In this document: in pieces, positions 23,921 to 36,947 of the stretch
Layout: every line of letters begins with the position of its first letter
Numbering within the stretch: position 1 is the stretch's first letter
Assembly: GCF_001949145.1 (NCBI RefSeq)
Contig: NW_019091550.1
Span: 161,556 to 204,732 of the forward strand
Source of the DNA: Acanthaster planci
Lineage: Eukaryota; Echinodermata; Asteroidea; Valvatida; Acanthasteridae
Reading direction: 5' to 3'
Length of the DNA: 43,177 bases
The notes under the pieces: generated by a model
What the model was told of the DNA's origin: nothing
Database searches by the model: none
Seen by the model: only the letters and a program-made list of their open reading frames with translations
Position numbers and translations under genes: made by a program

Positions 23921-25314
23921 AATGTAAGGTTGGAGTTTGATTTCAAGGTGTTGGGAGTTGTGTGATTAGGGAAGGATACCACTAACAGTGCTTGGGCAGT
24001 TGGGGTAAAAGAGTTCATTTGGACTTCAGAAAACATCGAAAAATCAAGCTAAAATAAAAATTTCATTGGGAGTTTGTCGCAGGTCAAGATTTTGGAAAAA
24101 TTGAGATTTTTGAATCGGAATGTTGGAGGTTTCTAATTTCACTTATAATGAAATTCAAGTCAAACATATTGCTCTGGCAAGGCACTAGAGGCAAAAAATC
24201 AGAGCGCACTACATTAGGGTACATGAACATATCCTTCTGCTTGTGAACCATACCCAGCCACACAAGAAAGCCAACACAAGTGTTCACACTTTTGAAAGCA
24301 AAGTAAAGGCCAGATTCTTTCAACAGTGCAATTTACATGTACATGTAGTTCATTAGAAAAAAGGGGAAAGATACTCGGGTGTTTTTAGCCGTTGATGTTC
24401 ATCATGAACAGGCGTTTTAGGCAGATCCTGTGTGCAGGTATTTTCAGGTACTTCAAACCTACTTTAAAAATTTTTCATCCCTAAGATGAGAACCCAATTG
24501 CGCAAACAATTATTTGAAAGACCATTGTTGAAAACTTTCTTTGTTTTGTTTTCTTTTATAAGGATATTCAGTGATTTCATGCAGTTACACGGTGAAAAAA
24601 AATGCTACACACCATCAGGCAATTGTTATGCAAACAAAATGCTGCATAGCACTGCAGTTTTTGCTATGCAAATATTTTGAGGAAATCAAACAAAGGAGAG
24701 AAGGTTCCTGGTAGTTACAGTGCACTCAATCATCTTCACCACAACAGATCACAATTTGTGTAGAAAGAAAACATGAGAATGCCAGAGTGAATGTACTGAT
24801 TGTTCCTGTCACAAGAATTCATAGGCATGTACACAAAGCTGCCAGCTTTGGAAGTGACCAATCAGGGAGATATTTTTGGGACGAAGGGGATGATTGTGCA
24901 TGAAAAGCACAAAGCAATATGGCGTGGAGTTTTAGAGAATTTTGCTGTCAAGATGTTCTATGGTGCCATCTGAGGCATTCCTTGGCCACATTCCTCTTAC
25001 TATATGTACATGTATGCAATGTTAATGCACCAATAGCTGTCAAGATTGTAAGTTAAAACTAACTAGTTCCTCCAAGGATTCTTTTTCACTTGTGGGGCAG
25101 TTTCTTTTCATGGTCAAACCACACGTTAAGCCACTTTAAAAATTGACTACTGAAACTTCCTAGTACATTTTTTATAAAATTTTTACTGTTTTTATAGTTA
25201 ACATAATATGATGCAGATGCTATTCGTAAGTTATGCTCCACTTAAAAGTCAGTGAAGTACATGTATGTCTCTGCTCTGACACTTTCATCATCATCCATTG
25301 ATCTGAAGTATTCA

Positions 25315-25353
25315 CCAATGCCATTTGTGGCAGATCGTCACAAATGGCATTGG
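25315..25353. repeat. Perfect 15-bp inverted repeat with 9-base loop
   Basis: CCAATGCCATTTGTG (25315-25329), loop GCAGATCGT, CACAAATGGCATTGG (25339-25353). The arms pair perfectly. Intronic, function unknown. Confidence 0.9.
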
Positions 25354-26345
25354 TTTCTCAGATGGATGGCAGATGTTTCTTGGACCCAATGTGTTGCAAA
25401 ACCTCTTGCAAACACCACCACTAGTCACTGATACTGTATATTACTACTTCATACAAGACATAATACATAACATTTATAGTACTTGATTTCCATGCACATG
25501 ACCATTCTACATATGCCGTATGTTATACTCCTTCCTGTAATCCTGAAGATACTTTTTCACTTTCATTGGGTCTGTTGTCGTGATTTTTTCATAACATACA
25601 TACCAGTACGTCCGCAATATTGACAATGTCGTTCTGCGGCATGTGTGACAACCGTGTGGTATCCATCTGAGAAGTATGATGTCTGCAGTAAGGGTGGCAA
25701 CAATTCATTGGTGACAGACTGATCACTGGTAAACATTCAAGCGTGGTACCCATGTGTGTGTGTGTGTGGTAAACACAACATCCGTGACTGTACATGTACA
25801 TTTACATACATGCATGTACATTGTACAAGTATATTTTATGCACATAATTTTTAGTATAAGGAAAGTGAAGACATCAACGACAAATTATTTCTATGCTAAA
25901 TTTTATTAAAACTCTTATTATGACTAAGACATTTAACAAAAATACAAGTTAACAAAAATGTAAAATGCAAACAAAAAATGACAATTCAGGAGATTTTTCA
26001 GATGTGCCACGAGTCGTAAGATCAACCAATTTTCCGGAAGTCTTCTGCAAAATTCAGTACTAAGTGCACACAAGAGGGCAGGAAGCAAGTAAAGGCGCAT
26101 GGTCTCGATATGTATCCAAAACATACCGGTAAATGAAGACATCACAGAGATCCCGACTTCAGTCAAGTTTAATATGTGTTTTGTACAGCAACTCAAGTAT
26201 GTACCGGTATATTATGCATGTACACCTACACATATACAGTAAACACATGCGTGCAAGAGAACAAGAGGGAACATGTACAATGTACCGGTACATGTTTATG
26301 TCCAGGTTATGTACACTGTACATGCACATACATGTACATGTACAT

Positions 26346-27074
26346 CAGGGTTCCCCTTAGCGTTCGCCCGCTCGCCAAATGCGAGTGAAAACAGTCACGG
26401 GCAAGTCAAAACACTTCCTTCAGTCGTCCGGCGGGCGAGTTAAATATGTACACGTTCCTTGTTTTTCTGATGTGATTAAAGAAAACAAAACAAAGTCTTG
26501 ATTTCAAAGCTTTACCTTTTGTCTGTCATGAATGTAACTTTATTTCATTGGAATCAAATAAACCCCAACATCACTTCTGACTCACACCTGGAATCCCATA
26601 TTGTGTGCTAGGACTACGTGTACATTGTACCTAGTAATAATAATAATAATAATATCATCAACGCATCAACGATAGTTTCTCCAGTAGTCAGTGACCTCTA
26701 TAAATGACCAATATAATTAACATACAATTCGTACTGGGAACCAGATACCAAAAACCGATACTGCGTCCATAGACTGGTGCAATCCGGTTCATAAGTGACT
26801 TCGTTGTACCACTAATCGCAAGCCCCTCATTGGACAATCATGCCGGGTGAGTGAGTAGGGAACGGGAACCAGTCTACCCACGAACCGCTATCACCCACGT
26901 GATAGCAGTTGATAGAAACGTCTTGGTGGACCAACCTTCTTAAGTCAAAAACCTGCTTTAATTGTTATTTTTTTCACAAGTTTCATGGGCTAGTAAAAAT
27001 CTCTGCGGGCTAGTAAAAATCACAATTTACTAGCCTGGTGGGCTACTGTCAGAAAAAATAAAGGGCAAGCCCTG
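26346..27074. mobile_element. hAT-like non-autonomous element, CAGGG ends
   Basis: The left end CAGGGTTCCCCTTAGCG (26346) is mirrored by AAAGGGCAAGCCCTG (27060-27074), i.e. CAGGGCTTGCCCTTT inverted. It sits inside TACATGTA sequence: the left flank is CATGTACAT and the right flank CATGTTACAT, compatible with an 8-bp target duplication changed by one base. Inside are GCCCG/CTCGCC repeats near the left end (26366-26445) and GGGCTAGTAAAAATC repeats near the right end (26988-27047), plus an (AAT)n run at 26635-26653. CAG ends and 8-bp duplications are typical of hAT transposons. No transposase frame is visible. Confidence 0.65.
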
Positions 27075-29294
27075 CATGTTACATGTACATGTACCAGTAC
27101 ATGTATAAACATATGAACCACAGATCACATAGTGTACTGTACATACAGTATGTCGTGTACATGTATCCCAGATGTGATTAGAGCTCAGGGGGAAACCTGA
27201 AAAGTGTGAAGCCTGTTCAGCATGCCGTGTAGGGCCGCTTAAAGGGATCTGAGAAAAATTTGAAGTCTATATCCTCTGAAATGCATTTCAAAGCCTCTCT
27301 GGGACAAACAATGTATCTACAACAAAAAATATTTTACAATTACCATGTCTTAGAAAGTTAAATTTGTCCTTCGATTTTTCTCAGACACGAAACATTAACA
27401 CATGTATGTACATGTACAATGTAAATCTAATTTCTTTTTCTACGTATCGCATTCTGTTCCATAGAATACCTGTGATGTGACCTTTCTTCTCAGTCATCTT
27501 TGCTCATGTGTTAAAAGTTTACAGAAAATAGAAAACGTAACAAGGAAAAAAATGCTCGTATACACTATACTTCTAATAAATGCATATATGATTTGCAAGT
27601 GAACTACATGTACGTGCGGAACATTGTAGGAACTAGACTACCGCACATCACATGTACATGTACATAAAGCCTGGTGCTTGTATCAAGCCCAGCAGCAATA
27701 TACCGGTACATGTACGGACGGACAAACACCACAATGTAAATTGGACATACAGTACTCAATGACTGACACTTGCATGACTGTATTGCATGGTTGCAGCTTA
27801 CAAACCCTGTCGGCCTTAGCAAATAGTGTGCTTCAGTGGTAATGCTTACTATTTGAGCTACATGTAAGAATGTTTTTGTTAAATATAACAATATGAATGA
27901 AAATTACTTCATGTCGGGATTGACGACGAAGCGAGAGCAGACTGCATTATAACAGCGGTACTGAGACTCCACACATGCGGTAAGTAGCGATCATGCACAA
28001 ATTGTGCAATTGATCAGCCTCTTATTATTCAATGGTAACCAAAGCACGGAATGTGTTCTATAAACCCAAAGAGTCAGAGAACCAGTTTAGTTTTTGATAA
28101 CAAGGAGTATGCCGTAGACATTCTTACTTTTAGTTTCAAAATTACATTTAAATTAAAGCATTATAAAATTCCTCAGTGATTCAGCAGAACTAGGGATGAC
28201 GAATTGAACAAAAAAGTGGGAAGGGTGTTTTGTGTACACGTAAAACATTTCAATTCTAAGTGTTTCTTTCCAAAAAAGGGAAATGTTGACAGGTCATAAT
28301 ATAGTCGGCCAGTTAAACGTCACTTGTTGAAGTACTTTACACAGTAACATCTCGACAACTCAAACCTCAGGGGAATGGAATTATCCTAAAAATTTCTTTT
28401 TTAAAATAAACCACTTTCTCGTAGTACCTTTGGCAAAACCTTCGTATCACTTAGTCTTGTTTATAACGTGAAGCATTGCACAAAGTCCTGTTTTTTTTTC
28501 ACTTGAGTTTCCCTATGTGTGGTTACATGACCTTTCCTTGTGCAGTCACATGGCTGCTGCAGTGTCAGCGATTGGACTGCCTTAAAGGGGACTACAACTG
28601 GGCCAGTGGTAGCAATCAGATTAGCTTCAGTAGCTTGAGAGCCAGGATTTGTTGCAATTTCAGGTAATGTTGGTTTATGCAGCATGCATACACTACCAGT
28701 GAGAAAAGAAATGCACGTGGCAGTGATGACTCTTAACCCCAGACTTACAATAATTTCAATGCTGTTTGAAGCATTTTGGTGGCAGTTTTTGTAGCAGAAA
28801 CTTCAAAATACAAGTAAGTGGATATAGTGGTGTTGGCATTGTCCAAGTTATGGAGGTATTTTTGTTTATAAAAGCCTTTTTACGCGTGATGTACGTAGCA
28901 CTGATCTGGTCCACAAATGACACGACCAGAGCTCACCATTTGTGCACATGCATTCTGCGTGTACGTGGTCGTGCAGCATCCAGTCTGACATTTCTTTGTG
29001 CGGCAGCTGGTGTGTACCGTACATGTAGGTGGCTTGCAGCTCTGTCGTCTGTTCTGATGTTCGTCGTCAAAATTTTTGTTATTCTGTTTCTTATACCGGT
29101 ACTAATAAAAAGAAGATTTTCCAAGTTGAAGGTAACAATTCCGTTTGATAAAAAAGTAGGAGAGATTTATCCTGACATTTAGAACAATGCGCTGCTTGCT
29201 TCCTACAAGTACGTACAAAAAAGAGCCCCGTTTTGGGCACATGGTCCACTAGGGTTGCGCTCAATGCAATTTGTTATTAAGTCTTCTCTTCTAT

Positions 29295-29372
29295 GGGTAC
29301 CCAGGTTCCTGATGTTGACAAAAAATGGGTACCCAGGTACCTGATGTTGACAAAAAATGGGTACCCAGTTCC
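29295..29372. repeat. 32-bp tandem repeat, about 2.4 copies
   Basis: Copies start GGGTACCCAGGT at 29295 and 29327, and GGGTACCCAGTT at 29359. The units contain TGATGTTGACAAAAAAT. Confidence 0.95.
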
Positions 29373-30059
29373 AAAAATACCTGTAAATGCACACCCCTAA
29401 AATGTTCACAAATTTTCTATTTCTTTCAATTCAAAGATTATACTTCCATGACTTTGCACTAATAAACAAGTCCCTAGTGTTGAGAGAAACCAAATATTTC
29501 AAAATCTGAATAGATGAATTTTTAAACGTGAATATTCAGTTACTCAAAGTCACTAAATGAAGCTCGCCCACAGTTCACATACATGTAGCGACAAACCCGT
29601 GCGTCACACGGGCACGCGATGCCATGGTGCATACTACACGGGCCTTTTCATTACAACATTTGCCCAATTTTTATACGATTCCCAAACCTTTAAAAATTTC
29701 TTTCCTCTTTTCCTTACACAAAATCAAGCCTTTATGGAAAGGACTGACTAAGCTAATGATACGACACTTACCTGTACATGTACATAAATCTGTGCCATCA
29801 ACAATAGTGCTGCAGCAAACCCATCAATTAAACTCAACCAACAATTACCGTAATTCCCAACTACTCAGAAACAAGCTTTGGATGTTCAGCACAGAATGTA
29901 TACGAGTGAAGACCTACAAGTACATATAGCTCTATGGTTGCAGGGTTCATTTACTTGTTACAGATTACTACATGTACCATTTCATGTAACAGTGCAATAA
30001 CATGTACATGTACAAGTATCACGTGCATACATGTACAGACACAAATATTTTGCAATGTA

Positions 30060-30246
30060 TAATAAAGCGTGAGGTAAAAATTCACTTGTGATCATCTGCG
30101 AACATGCAATGTACTGTATTCATTACATTCAATTCTGCTAAATGTATTCTGATTTTATAAACATCAAGCTGCTAATCATCCAGCAGCCACACCTTTACAT
30201 GTGTGTGTACATTCCGTACGACGCCAATGATGTCATCAAGTGGCAA
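30060..30246 (+). repeat. Dispersed repeat, left part (B) matching 15618-15785
   Basis: It shares AATTCAC...GATCA, AACATGCAATG, CATTACA, ATTCTGA and CCAATGATGTCATCAAGTGG with copy A, in order. The match stops at AAGTGGCAA (30238-30246). The right half of the same family resumes at 31642 with the same nine bases. Confidence 0.6.
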
Positions 30247-31641
30247 CAGCAGTGGCAGAATGATTTTCAAAGTGGGAGAGGGCCATTTGTGACACCATCA
30301 GGCATCAGTCATTAAAAAACCAGCCAAAGTGTGGGCCATTACCCCAAGCATTGTTCAAGGCATTGGGCTGTCCTACAGTTGACCCGCCATAGAAAAATCC
30401 CACAACAGCGCCCCTGTTACTATCATAATATGCGTGTCTACATGTATTTGCATGCCTTGTGTTGTGTGCCTGAGTATTTTACACATAGTGCAGTAAATGT
30501 GCATGCATGCACCCAAGTACAAGACTGGTCCGCCATGTCCATAACTGATGGTTTTATGCCAAACTCATTTCAGTCATGATCATACTGGTACAACCAAGAG
30601 AGAAAACCACATTCCATTGGTCAGAGGAACACATTGGTCATATTTAATAAATAGACTGTTATTGCTCCATCTGTGAGGGATTACTACATGTACAATCATG
30701 GTTGTCCTGCTTTATTGAGGGCTGTATACAGATTCTTTGCCAAATGTTGTCATGATTCAGTTCAAATTGCCCCCAAAATTTGAATGACATACATGCACAG
30801 TTAAAACACAATATCATGCTGGTCACAAAAACCATTTTGAACACTATTTAAATACATCAGCGAACAGACCCTCATCCATAAAGCTGTATAAAATCATACA
30901 GTGACAAAAATGGGGAGTGGCTCTGTTGATGCTGATGACAAATCTCATCCCCTCCTTTTTATAAAACTCTATGTGTACATGTCATTCACCGCAGCAATCT
31001 TTTTGGAATAACCAAGAAACCCCCATTTTAGAAAAAAAGATAAACATCCACTGATTATTCCTTGAACTTTGCTCGCATAGACCAGTTTCCCTTATTTTCT
31101 TTGCCACAGAAATACTTCTTTTCAGAAAACAGTAAAAAAAAATAATAATAATGACAAAAATTCATGGTGGCGGCTTAACATGTAGAGGTGACATACATGT
31201 ACACGAACATGATTACACCCTTCCCTAATACATGTACACACAAGTTGTTAAGTTTCATACTCACATACCCGAATATCCTGAGGACCCCAAAATTGTCAAA
31301 AAATGGACGGAAAAATAAAGACAGCCATTAAACCCGGAAGTTACAGACCCACCAAGGCGGTCTTTTAACTGGACAGCCACGTGTGACATGCACACGTACA
31401 TGTAAGTATACATGCACGCATAACAGTACATGTATGTACCGGTACATTGGTTCTGTTTGTACAACTTTGGTTTGCTGTAGTGCTTGTAGGACAGTACACA
31501 GTGCCTCGTTCACCATGGTTTGCCCTTCGACAATAATGCAGAGACTACCTTGGACAGACAAGGCTAATTACCCCCAAGTCAAAAAGGGGAGGGAGGGAGC
31601 CAGTGGCAAACCTGGCCCCCCTCTCCTGCTGTAAGTACATT

Positions 31642-32010
31642 AAGTGGCAATGAAAAACACCTTTAATTGAATGCTTATTTGATGTCATTTGACTCATGTT
31701 TGAATTGAAAAGCTTGTGTGGCTGTTAGCCCAGTCCAATCAACAACCAAAACATGTGCAACTTTGGTGTGGTTGCCCTTCCTTGGATCAGAGTCACATTA
31801 TTTCTTCACCTAGTGGAATTCCCCCAGATCTCTTAGTTGCTATAATATAATGTTATAATATAAATATAATGTACATGTATATCCAATAAAATTGCAGATG
31901 ATCCATTACAATGCAGACTAATGGAAAATTCACACCATGTACATGGTACATGTAATAAATGAACCAATGGGTGCCATCTGTGTGGGAAAGAATGACTAGA
32001 TACCAAGTTT
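31642..32010 (+). repeat. Dispersed repeat, right part (C) matching 15774-16100
   Basis: It begins AAGTGGCAATG, then TTTAATTGAATGCTTAT (copy A: AAGTGGCCATG, TTTAATTGGATCGTTAT). It continues with GTTAGCCC, CAACTTTGGTGTGGTTGCC (19 identical bases), GACTAATGGAAA, GAACCAATG and ACCAAGTTT. It takes up copy A exactly where part B leaves off. Confidence 0.6.
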
Positions 32011-32950
32011 ATTCATCTTTGAGTGGATGCAAACACAGATTGGTGCATCTGGTTGAATCTTTTTCGTAAAAAAACAACAAAACAATTTTGTTCCAATTCA
32101 ATTTGATCAAGTTTTCTGCAAACATGCTGGCAGAATTTTCTGTATCCAGTTATTCAAACACATCCATTATCATTTTGTTTAAGCATGACTGTATGATCCA
32201 ATCATATCCCACCTTTTGTTGAAGCAAAGTAACTTCCTTGGAATTTGTTTTTTACCGTTATTTAAGAATTCTGTTGCTAAAAATGACTGGTCCAAATTTG
32301 TTTTTCTTTGTGATTTCAGATATTCGGCTTGAAATTTGAATTCATTCAGTGGATTCTTCTTCAGTTATTCATAAATTTGGATTTTAATCCAAACACTGAA
32401 TCACTAGCACAGCACACAAAGTGCTTTCTGTAAAGTCACTTTCCAATAGAGGAAATCAACACTTCAATACTCTTACATATGGGGTCAGAGCTAGTGCAAA
32501 GGCTGGGAAACATACCAATATTTCCAGGAAAAATTCGAAGCCAAATCAATAGGAAAAAATGTAGCCATGCTGTGTTGTTTAAACATTGGTCATTTGTTCT
32601 GTAGGTATAATTATCTGTGCACAGTGTACAACGCACCATCATCGGTACTGTATATTAAGACACGGGGCAAGTTGTAAGCTACATGTTCATGTAGGTCCAG
32701 TTGCATTAATGAAATCATTGGGAGGTTTATAGAGGTAGTGGTACAATGGAAGTGATGAAGTCTACAATTTGCTCCTGTGCAGACAGCTGGAGTATCAAGA
32801 GGACATCAACTAGTCAGGGAAGGGTTCCAAATCACCCTACTGTCTCTCATGTGCTTTACATGACACCTGTACACTGCAAAAATGGACAGCACTGTACACA
32901 TTTTGTTTTACATACATAAGTAAATGGACTGATAAATGTTAAGGTGGAGT

Positions 32951-33057
32951 TACATGTACATGTACATGGCACACATGTACATTGTACATGTACAACGTAC
33001 ACACTATATGTGCAAACCTTCAAGCATTCATGTACTGTACGTGTACATGTGTACCTT
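32951..33057. repeat. Dense TACATGTA palindrome cluster
   Basis: Representative cluster of the palindromic word TACATGTA/ACATGTAC that recurs through all introns and the upstream flank. Here there are several overlapping copies (32951-32993) followed by TGTACTGTACGTGTACATGT. Other clusters lie at 12050-12115, 19960-20000, 22063-22125, 26274-26345 and 30000-30040. Confidence 0.9.
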
Positions 33058-33781
33058 ACGAGACTCTGACCTTTAAAGCTTGTGATGAAAGTGATTCATA
33101 CGTTAAGGCAAAAAAAAAGTTTCCGGTCACTGCACGCGTCGCCGTAGACCTGCGCGTCGGCAAAATAAAGAATTTTTTTTATTTTGCATAAACGATTTCC
33201 AAAAGCCATCAAACTTCCTTGATCGGCAGGAATTCTGCTACCGGTACCACGTACATGTAATTTTAACGTGTTTTTGATGGGTGGGGTGGAGTAATATGTA
33301 CAGTGAAGGAATCCCTCTAGGCCTCCATACATTTCAGTCGGGCACTCTGATCAAATGATGTCATTCGTGTATCTTTACACAAAGGCCTTATCCCAATCAG
33401 TTGGCTGCGGCTTGATATCATGCATGATTCTCTCGGAACTAGCCATGGATGCTGCCAAATACTCGGTGTAATTTCCGGCAGTAGCCAACTGATTCGGACC
33501 CAGGCTCACGTACGTCTGTGAACCAGACAAATGAAGTGGTCTTGCGTCCAGCATAAGTGCACAAATTGAAAATGCTTTTGAGCAACAAACCGTGAGGGGC
33601 CAGTCTATTTCAGTGTTGGTGAGGCAGTGGCGGTACATACACATGCATCACATTATGACAACCATACATATACATGTAACTACTCATGCATCACTGATCA
33701 CCACTTGCCAAGAACAAAGGCAGATTTGAGTGAGAGGAGATGTTATTGTCTGAGCTGAATTTTTTCCCCAATATGTTAAAT

Positions 33782-34020
33782 GCAGCTTGTTTCTTATAAG
33801 CTAAAACAAAAAAAGGGCACAGTATATCATTTACCTCATGAGAATTTTCTTTTTATTTTGACCGAGGACCTGAACTATTTTTGTTTATTTTTTTTCATAG
33901 GCTATTTGACGTGCAACTTGTTTCCTCTAAGCTAAAGCAGAAAACAAAGTACATGTACAAAGAAAGTCACCTCATGAGAATTTCATTTAAAACCGGAAAC
34001 TGGAGCTGAACATTTGTTTT
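33782..34020. repeat. Diverged tandem duplication, about 131-bp period
   Basis: GCAGCTTGTTTCTTATAAGC (33782) is repeated as GCAACTTGTTTCCTCTAAGC (33913). Both are followed by CTAAA(A/G)CA, CACCTCATGAGAATTT or a near copy, and a GAGCTGAAC/GACCTGAAC module. The flanks also match: CTTGCCAAGAA...TTGAGTGAGA occurs at about 33706 and again at about 34073. Confidence 0.85.
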
Positions 34021-36570
34021 TCACATAATGATTTTTCCATGGTTGTGCTAATGTATTTTCACAAGCTCAATCTTGCCAAGAATGGAAGCCTCTTTTTGAG
34101 TGAGATAAATAAAACCATTGACTCTTGTCATATTTTATGGTCTTGTTATTAATTCAAAGTTGTTAACTCACACTTCTCATAGTAACAAGGCCATGCACTC
34201 CAAAGTATATGTGCATGTACATTACTTCTTGGGGAAAAAAAGAGGAAAAAAACCTCACCGTACCACTTTTGGACTAAGCCAATGAACAGAAACCGGAGTC
34301 CTTTTTGGGGGGGGCCTTTAAATGTATACATATATGTACATGGATAAACTCAGTCCATATGATGCTATTTGTTAGTAGCATAGACGTACATGTACAAGTA
34401 TGTATCTTTCACTCATCTGCATTCTACAGTGTAAGTCAGTAACATGCCCTCTTTATTTCTTTGTCGGAACCCCCAGTCTAAATCTTATAATTTTTATAAA
34501 CCCTAACACTCACACTTCAATTCATAATGCATGCACCAGATTGGGTTCACTTCATTATTTTTTTCCACTGGCTAGCAAGACAAGTACCGGTACCGGTATG
34601 AACCATACTAAATTACTAGAGCACTAACTCGTTATTCCCTACACATGAATTCATGTGTACCAGTATATTTGTGGAACATGCATGTAATAAAATAAGATAG
34701 AACACATTCCAAAGTATATACTCTAAATGTAACGCACAAGGGCAACATTTGCCAATAACATACATACATCCTGTTTTTCTGTCATTTAATTAGTATCTGC
34801 AGCATCAATAAATTAGTGTTTGGTTTTGCATTGTTTACCGGTACATGTACATCAAGCAAAACTAAACACTCATTTACTGACATGGCATTCAGGTTTTTGG
34901 TGTATCACCTTTGTTGACACATCATTTTAGAATACACACAGATATGAAATACCCATAAAATTTCGAGTTTTTTATACATTTTTGCACAAACATGGATACG
35001 CTGAGCAGGCTTCACTTGCACAGCAAATTTGCACACTAGTAATTACAACCACGTACATATGTACATGTATACACTGTATAGAGTGATTCACCAGCACCGT
35101 TACTGCAGTGGCCCCATCACTGAGGCCCACATTCCTAAGCGTTAATCTGGATATGTTTTTGATACTGTTAATGACTTTTTAGTACTAGACTTCTGTTTTA
35201 ATGGTACAATGTACATGTACATGTATGTTAGTCAACTTTTGGACTCAAAACTATTCCTTTATGAAGAGCTATTATGTCCAAACTCACTGACTACCACCTT
35301 AAAGGGTACATGTATGTACAGTGTAGCTCTGCAATCTCATTTTTTTAATACACATACAAACCTCTAAAATGCACATTTACATCTAAGGTTGTTAACCTTA
35401 TTTTTCCACTTGTTTTCACTGTATGAAAGTTACTTCACTGCCTTTCTAGTTTTATAGATGCAAATGAGTACTTCTATATTCACAGATAAAACAGTGATGT
35501 CATACCAGGACAATCTCAATATTGCATTTGTACACAAAAAAATGTTGAATTTATAAATTTTGCTGGCCTCAATTTTTTTCCTGGGTGAGTTGTTTCTGTA
35601 TTTAAGCAAGCATGCAACATATTTCACAGAAACGTTTTCATTTAATTAATTTTGGGTTCACAGTTTGAATAGAAATACATGTACCTAGGCACTGAAACAT
35701 GTCTTTCCCACATGTTGATGACATCACAGCAACAGCGCCCTCAGTTGTCCAGGAAAGCATCAACAATGTCTAATGTTTTATAAACTGCTCATTAAAACTT
35801 TACTGTGCATTTAACCGAAAAGGGATGTCAAATAATTTTCATACATTAAAGACGAGTATAATGTTACTGCTATACTGTAAGAATTCCTCATTAATGAGAA
35901 TACAGTTCCATGAAGAGGAGCAGGATTCATTCCGTCTCCTTTGTAATAAAATGTGATTTCTTATAGAGGAGCATGTTACATGTGCTGGTACTGTACCTGT
36001 TATGAATTGTCACTTGGCCCTGTATGTTACGTACATCACATTGCCACAGTTTCATATGTGCTGGAGGGATTAGAACATTTCAATCCCAGTTATATTATGT
36101 ATATTACGTATACTCGTACGATTGCAGAATTGCCAACATGCATTGCAAAATACAATGCGATATAGGGGAAATCACTCACTGGTATGGTAGGTCGGGGTGG
36201 CAGAGGGAAGGCTTTTTAGGCCCTATACTGGAGTGTATGATGAAGGCATCCAAGATGATGGATGTTTTGGCAACAAAAGTAAGTTTTGACGTGACACCTA
36301 TGCTGTAAGTCTCCCAGATAAGATTTGACTTGATACTTACTTCAACCTTTACTCATTACTGCTGTTGCATTTTTAATTTTGTTTATTTTTAGCCAAGTCC
36401 ATTTTTATTTGAAATGCTTAATCCTATAGATGACAATACGGTGAGTCTTATTTCTGTTTGGGTTCATGGTAATCTATTAGGCAATTATCATTAGTAACCT
36501 CATTCAATCCACCATGGCTAGCTGTTTTGATCTCGTCCCACTGAAATGGCTGATTTTATCTCCCCACCTC

Positions 36571-36732
36571 TGAGGCCGTCTCAGGCTGCATCCAAACATG
36601 CTGTCTAGACTCTAGAGCTAGTTCTAGGTCTTCACTCCATTAGAAATGCGTGGTGACATGGTGACATGCAGACAATAGACCTAGCCGTAGCTATCCGAAG
36701 CTCTGGAAGACCGTTTTTCAGACACGGCCTAA
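36571..36732. mobile_element. MITE with GGCCGTGTC-type inverted ends
   Basis: The left end TGAGGCCGTCTCAGGC (36571) is mirrored by CAGACACGGCCTAA (36719-36732; inverted TTAGGCCGTGTCTG). Inner arms also correspond: AGAGCTAGTTCTAGGTCT on the left against AGACCTAGCCGTAGCTA and AGCTCT on the right. About 160 bp, no coding capacity. Structure supports a small palindromic DNA element; the target duplication is unclear. Confidence 0.65.
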
Positions 36733-36947
36733 GACTCTTTGCCTTGTGAATTCAACAGACGTCCCATCACTGACTTTCCAGGACCCGGCTGACAATTCAA
36801 ATACCAAAATGGTAACACACCCCCCCAAAAAAACAACATGAAATTGAACATTGCAATTTTCGGTGCACATGTAATGAGTGTACAGATGAAGGCTTGGGTA
36901 AATTTATAAAGGCTCATGCACAGTATGTTTTTCAAGTAGTACATGTT

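Noticed and set aside
28766-29182. 138-codon plus-strand frame with a hydrophobic stretch
   Set aside because: I recognise no family. There is no splice or start context to support it, and it contains repeat-like words (TACCGGTAC). It lies antisense in intron 1.
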